38,212 nt of DNA from an uncultured Alphaproteobacteria bacterium (GCA_944389515.1 CALXMQ010000009.1:1-38212); one strand, 5' to 3'; shown: positions 22,358 through 32,588, numbered from the stretch's first letter. The notes: a model not told the origin generated them from the letters alone. Program-made: numbers and translations.

Positions 22358-23792
22358 AATATGATTTCGCAACATATACAAACGATGAATCATTATCATC
22401 TAAACATCTGCGCGATATTTTGTATTTTTCCATCAATTCATCAAATTCTGAATTTTGGGTTAAATCATATTTTATTCTGAAAAATCCAATTTTTCCAGAT
22501 TCCAGCGCACTGGTCAATTCTGATAAATCAGCAACATCATGTATCATCGTTTTGTTGCGCGCGACCACAGCATCATACATATCTGTTTGCATTTGATTTA
22601 ACATGTTTTTAACATCTGCAACAAATGCGTCTGATGAAATCGTCTGTTTGGATGATTTTCCTAAATCACGACGGGTAACAGTCACATTGTTTTCATCGGC
22701 TTCGCGTGCACCAATTTCTATACGTAATGGCACACCCCGTTTAATCCATTTCCACATTTTATCTGCACTGCGCATATCAGATGTATCAACAAACACACGT
22801 ACACCAGTATCACGCAGACGTTCACCTAAATCCGCGGCATATGCGTTCAAACGGTCAACCGTATCGTCACGGGTAATAGGAATAATCACAACCTGGTATG
22901 GCGCCACCGCAGGCGGCAAAACCAATCCATCATCATCAGAATGCGTCATAAACAAACTGCCCATCATACGCGTTGATACACCCCACGATGTTGTCCAGGC
23001 ATGCTTTAACACACCATCTGTATCCAAAAATTGAATATTAAATGATTTAGAAAAATGTTGTCCTAAATCATGTGAAGTCCCAGCCTGTAATGCCTTGCCA
23101 TCTTGCATAATATGTTCCAATGTATATGTGTGGTCTGCACCGGCAAAGCGTTCTTCGGGTGTTTTTTCACCCATGATTGATGGGATTGCCAAAACTTCGC
23201 GCATATAATCACCATATACACGATGCATTTTACGCGCATCGGCGTTGGCTTCGTCATGTGTGGCAAAAACATTATGACCTTCTTGCCAATAAAATTCAGA
23301 TGTACGCAAGAATAAACGTGGGCGCATTTCCCATCGCATAACATTTACCCATTGATTCAATTTCATTGGTAAATCACGATATGATTGTACCCAACGCGAC
23401 ATCGCATCACCAATAATGGTTTCTGATGTTGGACGTATAATATACGGTTCTGTCAATTTAGAATCTGGATCAGGCTGTAACGTGCCATCAATCATTTTCA
23501 GACGATAATGTGTGACCACTGCCGCTTCTTTGGCGAATCCAGCGACATGTTCCGCTTCGCGATTAAAAAAGTTGATTGGTATCAGTAATGGAAATTGTGC
23601 ATTTTGCACACCACAAGCCTTGATACGTTTATCCATTTCATCACGCATCAATTCCCAAATTGCCCAACCATATGGCTTTATCGTCATGCATCCACGCACA
23701 GGTGCGTTTTCTGCCAAATCAGCCGCCACTATTAAATTTTGATACCAACCACTGAAATCTTCGGCACGGGTTGGCGTAATTGCTGTTTTCAT
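22356..23792 (-). CDS. proS: Proline--tRNA ligase, archaeal/eukaryotic type
   Basis: Charges tRNA-Pro. The 478-residue protein lacks the large INS editing insertion of the classic bacterial enzyme and has the archaeal/eukaryotic-type (type 3) organisation. Visible blocks are EPYIIRPTSETII, FYWQEGHNVF, GTSHDLGQHFSKSF and TTSWGVSTRMMG, with an anticodon-binding domain and a C-terminal extension ending in KSY, the tyrosine end typical of this type. It begins 13 nt after the acyltransferase stop, probably in the olsB-olsA-proS transcript. Confidence 0.93.
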   Translation of the reverse strand: MKTAITPTRAEDFSGWYQNLIVAADLAENAPVRGCMTIKPYGWAIWELMRDEMDKRIKACGVQNAQFPLLIPINFFNREAEHVAGFAKEAAVVTHYRLKMIDGTLQPDPDSKLTEPYIIRPTSETIIGDAMSRWVQSYRDLPMKLNQWVNVMRWEMRPRLFLRTSEFYWQEGHNVFATHDEANADARKMHRVYGDYMREVLAIPSIMGEKTPEERFAGADHTYTLEHIMQDGKALQAGTSHDLGQHFSKSFNIQFLDTDGVLKHAWTTSWGVSTRMMGSLFMTHSDDDGLVLPPAVAPYQVVIIPITRDDTVDRLNAYAADLGERLRDTGVRVFVDTSDMRSADKMWKWIKRGVPLRIEIGAREADENNVTVTRRDLGKSSKQTISSDAFVADVKNMLNQMQTDMYDAVVARNKTMIHDVADLSELTSALESGKIGFFRIKYDLTQNSEFDELMEKYKISRRCLDDNDSSFVYVAKSY

Positions 23793-23805
23793 TTCTTAAA
23801 TCTCT

Positions 23806-24633
23806 TTATTTTGCATGTTTATTTTTTAATTCCATATATTTATCAGAAACTGTTTTTTGCAGTGTTTCTGCAATCTGCTTTCTATCCAACCCCACCAGGG
23901 GTGGTGGTGGCAACACGGTCAATTCAACCATAAATCCACCCAACATCATGATATGAAATACCTGGCCAAATGCGCTGCGTTCGCGCGAACATGTTGGCCC
24001 CATATCTTGGTTTGAATTATTAAAATACGCAAAGTGTTCTGCCATGTCCGCATCACTAATCGGGGTGCCATCGCGAAAACGATAATTCATAACCATTGGT
24101 TGAACAACAACATTTGAATTTTCAACAAAGTTAAACAATGTGCTTTTGAACGGTTTTACATATGCACCATTTGTTGTTGTACCTTCGGGAAATAAAAATA
24201 TTGGATATGACACATTTGCCAGTGTTTGTTGCACCTGGGTCAATGCATCAACCGCATGTGATGGCCGACGGTCAATAAACACAACACCAAATTTTCGCGC
24301 CACCCATCCAACCAATGGCCAAGATTCCATTTCTTTTTTGGCAATAAAACTGCCCCCAAAGGCAACAGGAAATGTCGCAATTTCAAATATAGATATATGA
24401 TTTGATATCACCAATAATGGACGATGAGACGATATTTTGCCGTGTATGCGAATTTTTATCCCGGCCAGCACCAATAATATACGCATAAAAAATGACATAT
24501 ATCGGACAGATACGGCGCCACGTGGCAATATAAAAATTATCGGCAACTGAATTACAACCATAATCCAAAAAGTTATAAACTTTAATGCCGCACCAAATGT
24601 GTTAAAAAAATTCTGGCGTCTGACGCGTCCCAT
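23806..24633 (-). CDS. olsA: 1-acyl-glycerol-phosphate acyltransferase family, OlsA-like
   Basis: A 275-residue membrane-associated acyltransferase. It has the family motifs NH-x4-acid at residues 78-84 (NHISIFE, where Glu replaces the usual Asp) and FPEGTTTNG at 148-156. Its start overlaps the upstream stop as TAATG, so it is coupled to the OlsB-like gene. That pairing points to the second acylation step of ornithine-lipid synthesis rather than ordinary PlsC. I infer this from context, since PlsC and OlsA are hard to separate by sequence alone. Confidence 0.78.
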   Translation of the reverse strand: MGRVRRQNFFNTFGAALKFITFWIMVVIQLPIIFILPRGAVSVRYMSFFMRILLVLAGIKIRIHGKISSHRPLLVISNHISIFEIATFPVAFGGSFIAKKEMESWPLVGWVARKFGVVFIDRRPSHAVDALTQVQQTLANVSYPIFLFPEGTTTNGAYVKPFKSTLFNFVENSNVVVQPMVMNYRFRDGTPISDADMAEHFAYFNNSNQDMGPTCSRERSAFGQVFHIMMLGGFMVELTVLPPPPLVGLDRKQIAETLQKTVSDKYMELKNKHAK

Positions 24634-25592
24634 TATTCTTTATCCCCATCATTATCATGTTCATCATCAATATATTCGGCATCGGCCGCATCTTCGCGTA
24701 ACAAGAATTCAAAAAATGCGCGTACCATTTTGAATGACCCAGTTACAGGCAATAACATGATTTTTCCCACAGTCTTTAACGCACCATCTTTGACATCTAA
24801 ATCCGCCAATGCATTTGCGCGACCCAAGAAATGTTTTTGATATGCCGCATCAATTTTGCGTGTTTCCATCATTACAAAAACATCGTATGAATTAAACGGT
24901 TTATCAATAAATACCCCGCGACCAAATGTTGCCCCCAAACGCAGATATCCCTTTATCAACGGGGTCATTTGACGACGTGCATCTGATTCATCAACAAATT
25001 CAGGCGGTAAAATATTCATCCGCGATAATTTTGGATTTACACCGTCTGCGAAATTTTCACTTAGCACCGTTGCGCGCAACCGCAATGGCGATAAATGGTT
25101 ATAATACAGATATGATATTGCCTGGGCTGATTCCACAGGTTTTGTACCCACCCATGATGCAACACCAAATAAAATTGCAATTTTACGCCGGACAATATAT
25201 TCACCCAACCCAGCCCACAGCATGCGCATCACCAATGCATTATCACGATATTCGCGATCGACACATGCACGCGACATTTCTGCGATATTACCAACTGTCT
25301 TTTTTATTTTTGAAATATTAAATTCAGATTCTGTATAAAAACCGCCCATCTTTTCTGCGGCGTTGCGGTCGATAATACGATATGTACCAACAATTTTGCC
25401 ATTATGAAAAACCGCTAGATATTCCGCATATCGGTCATATTCATCATATTCTTCACGCAGATTTTTTTGCTCTTCGGTGACAGATGCCCCCTCTTCTTCT
25501 ACAAAAACATCATAACGCAGTTGGCGCACCTGGCGACGTTCATCTTTGTTGCGCGTCAATCGTACTTCGTAATCGCGAACCTTGATAGCCAT
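24633..25592 (-). CDS. olsB: OlsB-like ornithine N-acyltransferase
   Basis: A 319-residue protein of the GNAT-like OlsB family, which joins a 3-hydroxyacyl chain from ACP to the alpha-amino group of ornithine. Typical pieces are QLRYDVFVEEEG, EYDEYDRYAEYLAVF, GTYRIIDR, GGFYTESEFNI, MSRACVDREYR and LFGVASWVGTKP. It overlaps the OlsA-like gene, which together would produce ornithine lipid. AAAGGA precedes ATG 25592. In several alphaproteobacteria these genes respond to phosphate limitation, but no Pho box is visible here. Confidence 0.85.
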   Translation of the reverse strand: MAIKVRDYEVRLTRNKDERRQVRQLRYDVFVEEEGASVTEEQKNLREEYDEYDRYAEYLAVFHNGKIVGTYRIIDRNAAEKMGGFYTESEFNISKIKKTVGNIAEMSRACVDREYRDNALVMRMLWAGLGEYIVRRKIAILFGVASWVGTKPVESAQAISYLYYNHLSPLRLRATVLSENFADGVNPKLSRMNILPPEFVDESDARRQMTPLIKGYLRLGATFGRGVFIDKPFNSYDVFVMMETRKIDAAYQKHFLGRANALADLDVKDGALKTVGKIMLLPVTGSFKMVRAFFEFLLREDAADAEYIDDEHDNDGDKE

Positions 25593-25658
25593 AAATAATA
25601 TCCTTTAATACATTTACCCTATCAAGAATATCAAAGTAATCCGCTGTTTTCAATTATT

Positions 25659-26756
25659 TTATTGCTTTAATTCATCTGCCAACGTGGCAATCGCAATCGC
25701 GTACCAATTTGAACTGTTCCACTTTTTAATGCGATAAAAGTTTGGATATGTCAAATATGCGTAAATAACAGGCATTGGTGCAACATCTGTATCAACCGCA
25801 TTTGGGTCACCAGCCCCATATGTCGCAGTCGCCGCAGCCGCAGCAATCGCATCAGCACGCTGTTGCTGAATTAAATTTATATCTGCAACCAAACCAGCCG
25901 TCATATCCACCAATGGTATTGGCAAACCGTCTGGATTTGTAACGCCCATCATTGCCCAATCTGTCAATGGGCGACGTGTTTTGCCGTCTAATAACGATAT
26001 ATCAAAATTGCCAGGCAACATTACACGACGCACAATACGTTCGTTTGGATTCCACCCCAGTTTATGCAAGTAATTTCCAGCACTGAACATCGCGTCACCA
26101 ACACTGTGTATTATATCTATCTTGCCATCACCATTGCCATCAGCACCATATTGTTGCAACGTTGTTGGAATAAATTGAAAATGTCCCATTGCGCCAGCCC
26201 AACTGCCCCGAATATCATTTATATCCAGGTTATTATCATCTGCAATTTTCATCAATGCCAATAATTGATTACCAAAGAACGTTTCACGACGCCCTTCGTA
26301 CATCAATGTCAAAAACGCGTCTGTCAATTTATGGGCAGCGCGATATGAACCATAATTTGACTCTAAACCCCAAAACGCCAAAATCACATGCGGCTGAACA
26401 TTATATTTTTGTTCCACACGCGACAGCATCGTTGGATATGTCGCACGCATTTCAATACCATTTTTTATGCGACGCGAATTTACAGTGCGCGCCAAATATT
26501 CGTCCAACGTCAGTGTAAATTCTGCCTGGTTCCGGTCACTTTTTACAATACTGGGTATAAACACAGGATATTTTAATGTGGCATCAATCGTATCACGACC
26601 AATACCATTTGCCGCCGCACGTGTACGAACATTATCCAAAATTCCATACCAACGTTCAACGTCAAACGCACCACGTTCCGCCATTACCACCGAACATGGT
26701 AAATAAAAAAACATCGCAGCACCCACCAGGCGTGCGATAACCCCCCGCGCTGTCAT
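25659..26756 (-). CDS. mltB: Lytic murein transglycosylase, MltB-type
   Basis: Cleaves the peptidoglycan glycan strand to form 1,6-anhydro ends, in the periplasm. The 365-residue protein has a signal peptide, then the MltB-type domain with the catalytic Glu in FWGLESNYGSY (about residue 132) and WAGAMGHFQFIPTT. The C-terminal part carries an alanine-rich segment and ends in an alpha/beta tail. ATG 26756 has AAGGGG upstream. A longer frame from 26816 has no such signal. Confidence 0.85.
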   Translation of the reverse strand: MTARGVIARLVGAAMFFYLPCSVVMAERGAFDVERWYGILDNVRTRAAANGIGRDTIDATLKYPVFIPSIVKSDRNQAEFTLTLDEYLARTVNSRRIKNGIEMRATYPTMLSRVEQKYNVQPHVILAFWGLESNYGSYRAAHKLTDAFLTLMYEGRRETFFGNQLLALMKIADDNNLDINDIRGSWAGAMGHFQFIPTTLQQYGADGNGDGKIDIIHSVGDAMFSAGNYLHKLGWNPNERIVRRVMLPGNFDISLLDGKTRRPLTDWAMMGVTNPDGLPIPLVDMTAGLVADINLIQQQRADAIAAAAATATYGAGDPNAVDTDVAPMPVIYAYLTYPNFYRIKKWNSSNWYAIAIATLADELKQ

Positions 26757-26770
26757 TATGCACCCCTTGT

Positions 26771-28246
26771 TCAGAAAGAATATTTCAAACCAATATGCAA
26801 TCCAAATGATTGCCAATTCGCATGATCCAACTGGTCACTGATGTATTCTGTACTGGCCGGAACAGTTTCCAAAATAGGCAAACCATTTTCATCTAAGATA
26901 TAATACCCATTTTCATCAACCAACCATTGGGTATATTCAGCCAAGTATAATTCACCGCCAATGGCACCAACATGGAAATAATTTGTATCAACCTTTATCG
27001 CCAACTGCATACGATCGGAAATACGATAATTATATTCCATTTCTGCGGCATACGAGTATGCACCATTGCTGCCTTCGTCAATAAAGCTGGGGTTTTGTTG
27101 CCAATCAGTACGGTTTGGCCATGTACCTTCGGATGAATATTTTGGCAATCCAACCTGGAAATAAAAACGCAATTTATCAGACAATGTCATTTGCTTTTCA
27201 ATTTCCAAACCAATATAAAACCCAGACCACGTTGTGTTGTAAATATGCGTTGTCCCTTCGACCACCACAGGTCCATCACCACCAATAATTACGCATTCAC
27301 CGGAATCAACCCCCCACGGGATATATCCCATATCAGGATTATAATCGCCCGTTACCAGTGTGGTGCCCAAATCCATAATTGCCCCAGCATTGGTTGTTTG
27401 AACCAATTTAATATCTTCGGGGGACATACACACCTGGTACCAATCATCAGGCGCCGCAATATTGATTGGCACAGAATAATAATTGCCATCCACGTCACCA
27501 TATACATAATCACCATTACTGGTCATCAAAGGCAAGAATATGCCCGGATTCGGATAAAAATGGTCGGACATTTCTAGGTTATGATTAAATATTTCATATC
27601 CAAACGATGGTGATAATTTCCATCCACCGATATCCCATATATGATGTGCACCAATGCCAATTTTGAAATGATTTGTACGCCCAGTTTGATCACCCACAGA
27701 AATAGTAAATATACCATACCCAGGGTCAGACCAATCATATGGTTCCAAGTCATAATCCATTGACATCCCACCATGCGACATGAAACCCATGCTGTATTCC
27801 GCAGTGGCGAACATATCAAAACTACGTACACTGAAATTGTGGCGCAAACCAAACCCAATTTCATCAAAAACCATATCATCCCATTCCAGGACAGAATTTA
27901 CCCCAGTTTTGAATTCAAAATCTGCAAACCGGCGCGTATACGTTGCATAAACAGTCGTTCTGTCATCTGTCGGCATTGCGATACCATTTGCGGTCATCGT
28001 ACCAACCGTGGTTGGCATTGTTGGGCGTGGAACCTGGTACGAAGTGGTTTGACTGCCCACAACTTGCTTATTCCCAGATTGCCCAACGTATTTGGTATAT
28101 CCCTGGTTTGCATATTGACCATATGCCGCCTGGTTCGCATTTAATGAATCATTTGATTGATAATATGAAGGCACCCCTTCGTTCGACGCCATCGCCGCCA
28201 AAGGCACAAAAATTCCGCATAAAAACGATAACCTTCCTGTATTCAT
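26771..28246 (-). CDS. Large outer-membrane beta-barrel protein
   Basis: A 491-residue protein with a signal peptide ending near AAMA, a polar Gln/Asn/Tyr-rich N-terminal linker (about residues 25-95) and then a beta-barrel-like region with alternating strands such as TTVYATYTRRFADFEFKTG, EMEYNYRISDRMQLAIKV and FGLHIGLKYSF at the end. The terminal Phe fits BAM targeting. It shares its general plan (linker, barrel, aromatic end) with the barrels at 7862 and 9101, but no close homology is evident. The ribosome binding site is weak. Confidence 0.8.
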   Translation of the reverse strand: MNTGRLSFLCGIFVPLAAMASNEGVPSYYQSNDSLNANQAAYGQYANQGYTKYVGQSGNKQVVGSQTTSYQVPRPTMPTTVGTMTANGIAMPTDDRTTVYATYTRRFADFEFKTGVNSVLEWDDMVFDEIGFGLRHNFSVRSFDMFATAEYSMGFMSHGGMSMDYDLEPYDWSDPGYGIFTISVGDQTGRTNHFKIGIGAHHIWDIGGWKLSPSFGYEIFNHNLEMSDHFYPNPGIFLPLMTSNGDYVYGDVDGNYYSVPINIAAPDDWYQVCMSPEDIKLVQTTNAGAIMDLGTTLVTGDYNPDMGYIPWGVDSGECVIIGGDGPVVVEGTTHIYNTTWSGFYIGLEIEKQMTLSDKLRFYFQVGLPKYSSEGTWPNRTDWQQNPSFIDEGSNGAYSYAAEMEYNYRISDRMQLAIKVDTNYFHVGAIGGELYLAEYTQWLVDENGYYILDENGLPILETVPASTEYISDQLDHANWQSFGLHIGLKYSF

Positions 28247-28264
28247 ACCTACATTGTTAAATGT

Positions 28265-28273
28265 ATTCTAACA
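28265..28273 (-). promoter_or_regulatory. Extended -10 promoter of the large outer-membrane protein gene
   Basis: TGTTAGAAT on the minus strand (TAGAAT at 28265-28270) precedes the gene. The -35 is poor. Confidence 0.45.
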
Positions 28274-28357
28274 TAAATTTTATTTGTATGAAAAGCACTT
28301 TTTTTGAACAACGAATCAAAAACTGGATTTCTGGACTTTTTGGTTTAGAATACACGC

Positions 28358-29416
28358 ATGCAATTACCACATAATATATATGTTCATGTTCCTTTTTGTA
28401 TGTCTAAATGCAATTATTGTGCGTTTTTTTCACGCGCATGCATCAATCCAGATTGGGATACGTATGCAAATAATATAATTTCAGAACTGGAACATTGGGG
28501 CGCATTGATGGGACGAATATCTGTGCCAACTATATTTTTCGGGGGTGGCACACCATCACTGATGCCAGCGCATATTTTTGCACGAATAATAGATAAAATA
28601 AATTCTGAATTTAATATTGATACAGACTGTGAAATAACATTGGAATCAAACCCTGGGACCATTGATAAAAATAAATTAAACGAATTTATAAATATTGGCG
28701 TAAACAGATTGTCTGTTGGGGTTCAGTCTTTTGATGATGAAAAACTAAAATTTCTGGGGCGCCGCCATAGCGTATGCGACGCGATGAATTTAATCAATGT
28801 GGCCGGTGGCGCAAAAATTCGTGTATCGGCGGACTTTATTTACGGATTACCAGGCGATAATGTTACAGATATTATACAAATGTGTAACCAGATAAATAAT
28901 CTGGGTATAACACACTGTTCAATGTATGAATTGACCATAGAACCATCAACGCCGTTCGGAAAAATGAATTTAGACATGCCGTCAAACGACACAATGGCGG
29001 ATATGTACAATGCGATTGACGATACGTTAAAATTACATCGATACGAAGTATCAAATTACGCCACACCAGGCACCCAATGCCGCCATAATGTAAATGTTTG
29101 GGATGGCGCACCATATATTGGCATCGGTCGTGGTGCCGCAGGCCGCGTAATAATTGACGGTCAATGGTACGAACAAATGGGAAACGGTGAAAAATTTGTT
29201 CCGATATCAAATGCCACACGTGCGATTGAACGTGTAATCACAGGGTTGCGCACGACACGTGGGGTTTATCTTGACACAGATGTGCAAAAAATAATAAATA
29301 TGGATTATGTGCGCGCAAATCCAGATTTATTTGTGCAAAATCCAGACAATCGTATCGCTGTGACAAAACGTGGTATGTTGATTTTGGATGACATCGTATT
29401 AAATACAGTGGGGTAA
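28358..29416 (+). CDS. hemW: HemW-like radical SAM protein
   Basis: A 352-residue radical S-adenosylmethionine protein of the coproporphyrinogen-oxidase-like group. The [4Fe-4S] cysteines are at residues 14, 18 and 21 (CMSKCNYCAF), with FFGGGTPSL, TLESNPG and LSVGVQSF blocks. HemW is now viewed as a heme chaperone. The CxxxCxYC motif and length fit HemW. No Shine-Dalgarno sequence is visible, but TAGAAT at 28346-28351 lies 7 nt before the ATG, so the message may be leaderless. The M13 peptidase gene begins 2 nt after its stop codon. Confidence 0.88.
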   Translation: MQLPHNIYVHVPFCMSKCNYCAFFSRACINPDWDTYANNIISELEHWGALMGRISVPTIFFGGGTPSLMPAHIFARIIDKINSEFNIDTDCEITLESNPGTIDKNKLNEFINIGVNRLSVGVQSFDDEKLKFLGRRHSVCDAMNLINVAGGAKIRVSADFIYGLPGDNVTDIIQMCNQINNLGITHCSMYELTIEPSTPFGKMNLDMPSNDTMADMYNAIDDTLKLHRYEVSNYATPGTQCRHNVNVWDGAPYIGIGRGAAGRVIIDGQWYEQMGNGEKFVPISNATRAIERVITGLRTTRGVYLDTDVQKIINMDYVRANPDLFVQNPDNRIAVTKRGMLILDDIVLNTVG

Positions 29417-29418
29417 AA

Positions 29419-31416
29419 ATGCAACATAAAATTTTGAATATTATCGGCATAATTGCCGTTGCAATCGCAATAATTATGGCATATATATTTACGCAACCAA
29501 AGGGGGAAATTACCATGAACACTGGGATAAAAATTGAAAACATGGATTTATCTGTTAAACCAGGTGACGATTTCTATGACTATGTTACATTGGGTTGGCA
29601 ACGCGCAAATCCGATTCCAGATGACTATACACGATATGGTGCGTTTGATATTTTGCACGATACGAATTTAACACGCGTTCGTGAAATTGCTGAAAATGAT
29701 AATGGAAAAATTGGCACACTGTATAAAATAGCAATGAACACAGACAAATTAAATGCTGATGGCACGCGCCCATTAAAACCATATCTGGATGCAGTTGATG
29801 AAATAAAATCTGTTGATGATTTGCCAAAATATCTGGGAAAAATGTATCATTTTTCATCTGCATTTTGGGGCGACGGTGTGGGCTTAGATGAAAAAAACAG
29901 CGAATATTATCTGTATAATATTGGCCAGGGCGGAATTGGTCTGGCACGTGATTATTATTTTGATACAGATGAAAAATCCGTTGAAATTCGCAATAAATAC
30001 CGTGAATATATTGCCAAGCAATTACATAATTTCGGTATTGATGCAGATGCAAATAAAATATATGAACTGGAAGAACGTATGGCGCGTGCATTTTATCCAA
30101 AAGAAAAACTGCGCGATCCATCGGCAAATTATCATAAAATGTCTGTATCAGATGTAAAAAAACAATTTCCAAACTTTGATTGGGATGTGTATTTAACCGA
30201 ACGCGGCGCAAATGCAGCCACAGAAATAAATATAAATCAACCAGAGGCGATTGCAGAATCAATCGCAATTATGAACGACACTGATTTAGGTTTAATTCGC
30301 GATTATTTGAAATATCGCATTATCAGTTCTGCCACAGGTGTTTTAGACGACACCACATATGAAATAGCCTTTGATTTTTACAACCGCACAATGGCCGGCC
30401 AAATTCAACAAAAACCACGTTGGAAACGTGCGGTTGCGTTATTGGATGGGTCGCTGGGCGAAGAAATTGGTCGTCTGTATGTTGAAAAATATTTCCCAGC
30501 CGCAGCAAAAGAACGTATGCAAGAATTAGTAAAAAATCTGCAACGCGCATTGGCAATGCGTATTGAAAACTTAGATTGGATGTCAGATGAAACAAAATCC
30601 CATGCAATGAAAAAATTAAATTCTTTTACTGCAAAAATTGGATATCCGGATAAATGGCGCGATTATTCAAAACTGAATATCAGTGCAGATGAATCACTGT
30701 GGGAAAACATGGTGCGTGTATCTGAATTCGAAGATGCGTTTTGGATTGAAAAAATCGGCCAGAAAAAAGACCCGACAATATGGTATATGAACGCACACGA
30801 AGCAAACGCGTATTACGATCCATCAACAAATGAAATTTGCTTTCCAGCCGGAATTTTACAATATCCGTTATTTGATATGAACGCAGATGATGCGTTTAAT
30901 TATGGCGCGATTGGTTCTGTAATCGGGCATGAAATGACACACGGATTTGATGATTCTGGTCGTCAATTTGATGCAAATGGCAATATGCACGATTGGTGGA
31001 CACCGGCGGACGCAGATAATTTTACAAAACGTGCAAACGTAATGCGTGATTTCTTTGATAATATAGAAATAGCCCCAGGAACACATGCCAATGGTCAATT
31101 CACATTGGGTGAAAATTTGGCTGATTACGGTGGAATAACCGTCGCATACACGGCATATAAAAATTTTGGCGTCCCCAGTCCTGAATATAACGGGATGACA
31201 TCTGATATGCGATTCTTTATCGCCCAGGCCGGTGTATGGGCACAAAACATCCGTGATGCCGAAGCGTTGCGTTTAACCAAAATAGACGAACATTCGTTGC
31301 CACGTTGGCGTGTAAATGGAATATTACCCCATATCGACGCATGGTATGATGCATTTGGTATTACACCTGATGACAAATTGTATCTGGCCCCAGAAAAACG
31401 TGTAAAAATATGGTAA
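29419..31416 (+). CDS. pepO: M13-family (neprilysin/PepO-like) zinc metallopeptidase
   Basis: A 665-residue protein with a hydrophobic N-terminal segment (residues 5-27), consistent with a signal peptide or membrane anchor. The zinc motif HEMTH is at about 504-508 (GHEMTHGFDDSGRQFD), and ENLADYGG at about 565-572 supplies the third zinc ligand. This is a secreted or periplasmic peptidase that degrades peptides. It follows hemW with a 2-nt gap, so both are probably one transcript, although a functional link is not obvious. A terminator follows. Confidence 0.93.
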   Translation: MQHKILNIIGIIAVAIAIIMAYIFTQPKGEITMNTGIKIENMDLSVKPGDDFYDYVTLGWQRANPIPDDYTRYGAFDILHDTNLTRVREIAENDNGKIGTLYKIAMNTDKLNADGTRPLKPYLDAVDEIKSVDDLPKYLGKMYHFSSAFWGDGVGLDEKNSEYYLYNIGQGGIGLARDYYFDTDEKSVEIRNKYREYIAKQLHNFGIDADANKIYELEERMARAFYPKEKLRDPSANYHKMSVSDVKKQFPNFDWDVYLTERGANAATEININQPEAIAESIAIMNDTDLGLIRDYLKYRIISSATGVLDDTTYEIAFDFYNRTMAGQIQQKPRWKRAVALLDGSLGEEIGRLYVEKYFPAAAKERMQELVKNLQRALAMRIENLDWMSDETKSHAMKKLNSFTAKIGYPDKWRDYSKLNISADESLWENMVRVSEFEDAFWIEKIGQKKDPTIWYMNAHEANAYYDPSTNEICFPAGILQYPLFDMNADDAFNYGAIGSVIGHEMTHGFDDSGRQFDANGNMHDWWTPADADNFTKRANVMRDFFDNIEIAPGTHANGQFTLGENLADYGGITVAYTAYKNFGVPSPEYNGMTSDMRFFIAQAGVWAQNIRDAEALRLTKIDEHSLPRWRVNGILPHIDAWYDAFGITPDDKLYLAPEKRVKIW

Positions 31417-31445
31417 AAACACCGGCAAATGCCGGTGTTTTTTTA
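31414..31445 (+). terminator. Terminator after the M13 peptidase
   Basis: Stem ACACCGGC/GCCGGTGT extended by A and T runs. The hairpin core (31420-31437) equals the one at 1342-1359. Confidence 0.85.
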
Positions 31446-31502
31446 TTATTGCACGCAAAATATTTCAGTAATAATATAAATTGTAAAACAAAGGAATTCG
31501 AA

Positions 31503-32588
31503 ATGAAAATCTATGAACAAACAGAACTGGATTTCAAAGATGTTCTGGTAAAACCAAAACGTTCTTTTATCAATTCGCGGTCCGAAGTGGAAATTACACG
31601 TGAATATAAATTCAAATGGTGTCCACGTCGCATCGTGGGTACTGGGATTATTTCTGCGAATATGGCAACCGTTGGAACGTTCGAAGTGGCAAAACACATG
31701 ATGCAAAATAAAATGTTTTGTTGTTTGCACAAACATTACCCAGTGGACGATTTAATTAAATTTATCACAGAAAATGATTGCCGCGATTACGTATTTTTAT
31801 CAATGGGATTGCGTGACGAAGATTATGAAAAAATCGAAAAAATATTGACTGAATATCCTGACAAATGCCGTAATATTTGCATTGATGTACCAAACGCGTA
31901 TATCCCACGCGTCAAAGAATTAGTTATAAAAATGCGCAATAAATTTCCAGATATTTTGCTGATGGTTGGCAACGCTGTTACCGCAGAATTGGTCGAAGAT
32001 TTAATTTTATCAGGCGCCGATATTGTAAAATGCGGCATCGGCAGTGGCAGTGCATGCATAACACGCCGAATCACTGGTGTTGGCCGGCCACAATTATCCA
32101 CAATATTTGAATGCGCAGATACCGCACACGGTATTGGCGGCATGATTTGCAGTGATGGCGGCGTCGTATATATTGGCGATATATGCAAAGCATTTGGTGC
32201 CGGCGCAGATTTTGTCATGATGGGCGGATTTTATGCTGGATGCACCGAAGCCGCCGGTGACATCATTGAAAAACAATTTATTACCGGCCAAATCGATGAA
32301 AAAACCGGCCAACGCATTATCGAAACAAAACAATTCAAAGTATTTTACGGTATGTCATCAGAATATGCACAAAACAAGCATTATCACGGCATGCCCAAAT
32401 ATCGCGCCAGCGAAGGTCGCGTTGTCGAAGTCCCACTGCGTGGTTCGATTGATAAAATGAATCAAGATATTTTGGGCGGTCTGCGGTCATACATGACATA
32501 TATCGGTGCACGCCGGTTAAAAGACGTATCAAAATGCACAACATTTTATCGTGTAAATACACAATTAAATACTGTGTTCGGTGACTGA
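31503..32588 (+). CDS. guaC: GMP reductase
   Basis: Converts GMP to IMP and ammonia with NADPH, recycling guanine nucleotides. The 361-residue protein belongs to the IMPDH/GMPR family. The catalytic Cys185 lies in GIGSGSACITRR, and no CBS domains are present, which separates GMP reductase from IMP dehydrogenase. AAAGGA precedes ATG 31503. An earlier in-frame start reads through the upstream terminator and is unlikely. Confidence 0.92.
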   Translation: MKIYEQTELDFKDVLVKPKRSFINSRSEVEITREYKFKWCPRRIVGTGIISANMATVGTFEVAKHMMQNKMFCCLHKHYPVDDLIKFITENDCRDYVFLSMGLRDEDYEKIEKILTEYPDKCRNICIDVPNAYIPRVKELVIKMRNKFPDILLMVGNAVTAELVEDLILSGADIVKCGIGSGSACITRRITGVGRPQLSTIFECADTAHGIGGMICSDGGVVYIGDICKAFGAGADFVMMGGFYAGCTEAAGDIIEKQFITGQIDEKTGQRIIETKQFKVFYGMSSEYAQNKHYHGMPKYRASEGRVVEVPLRGSIDKMNQDILGGLRSYMTYIGARRLKDVSKCTTFYRVNTQLNTVFGD

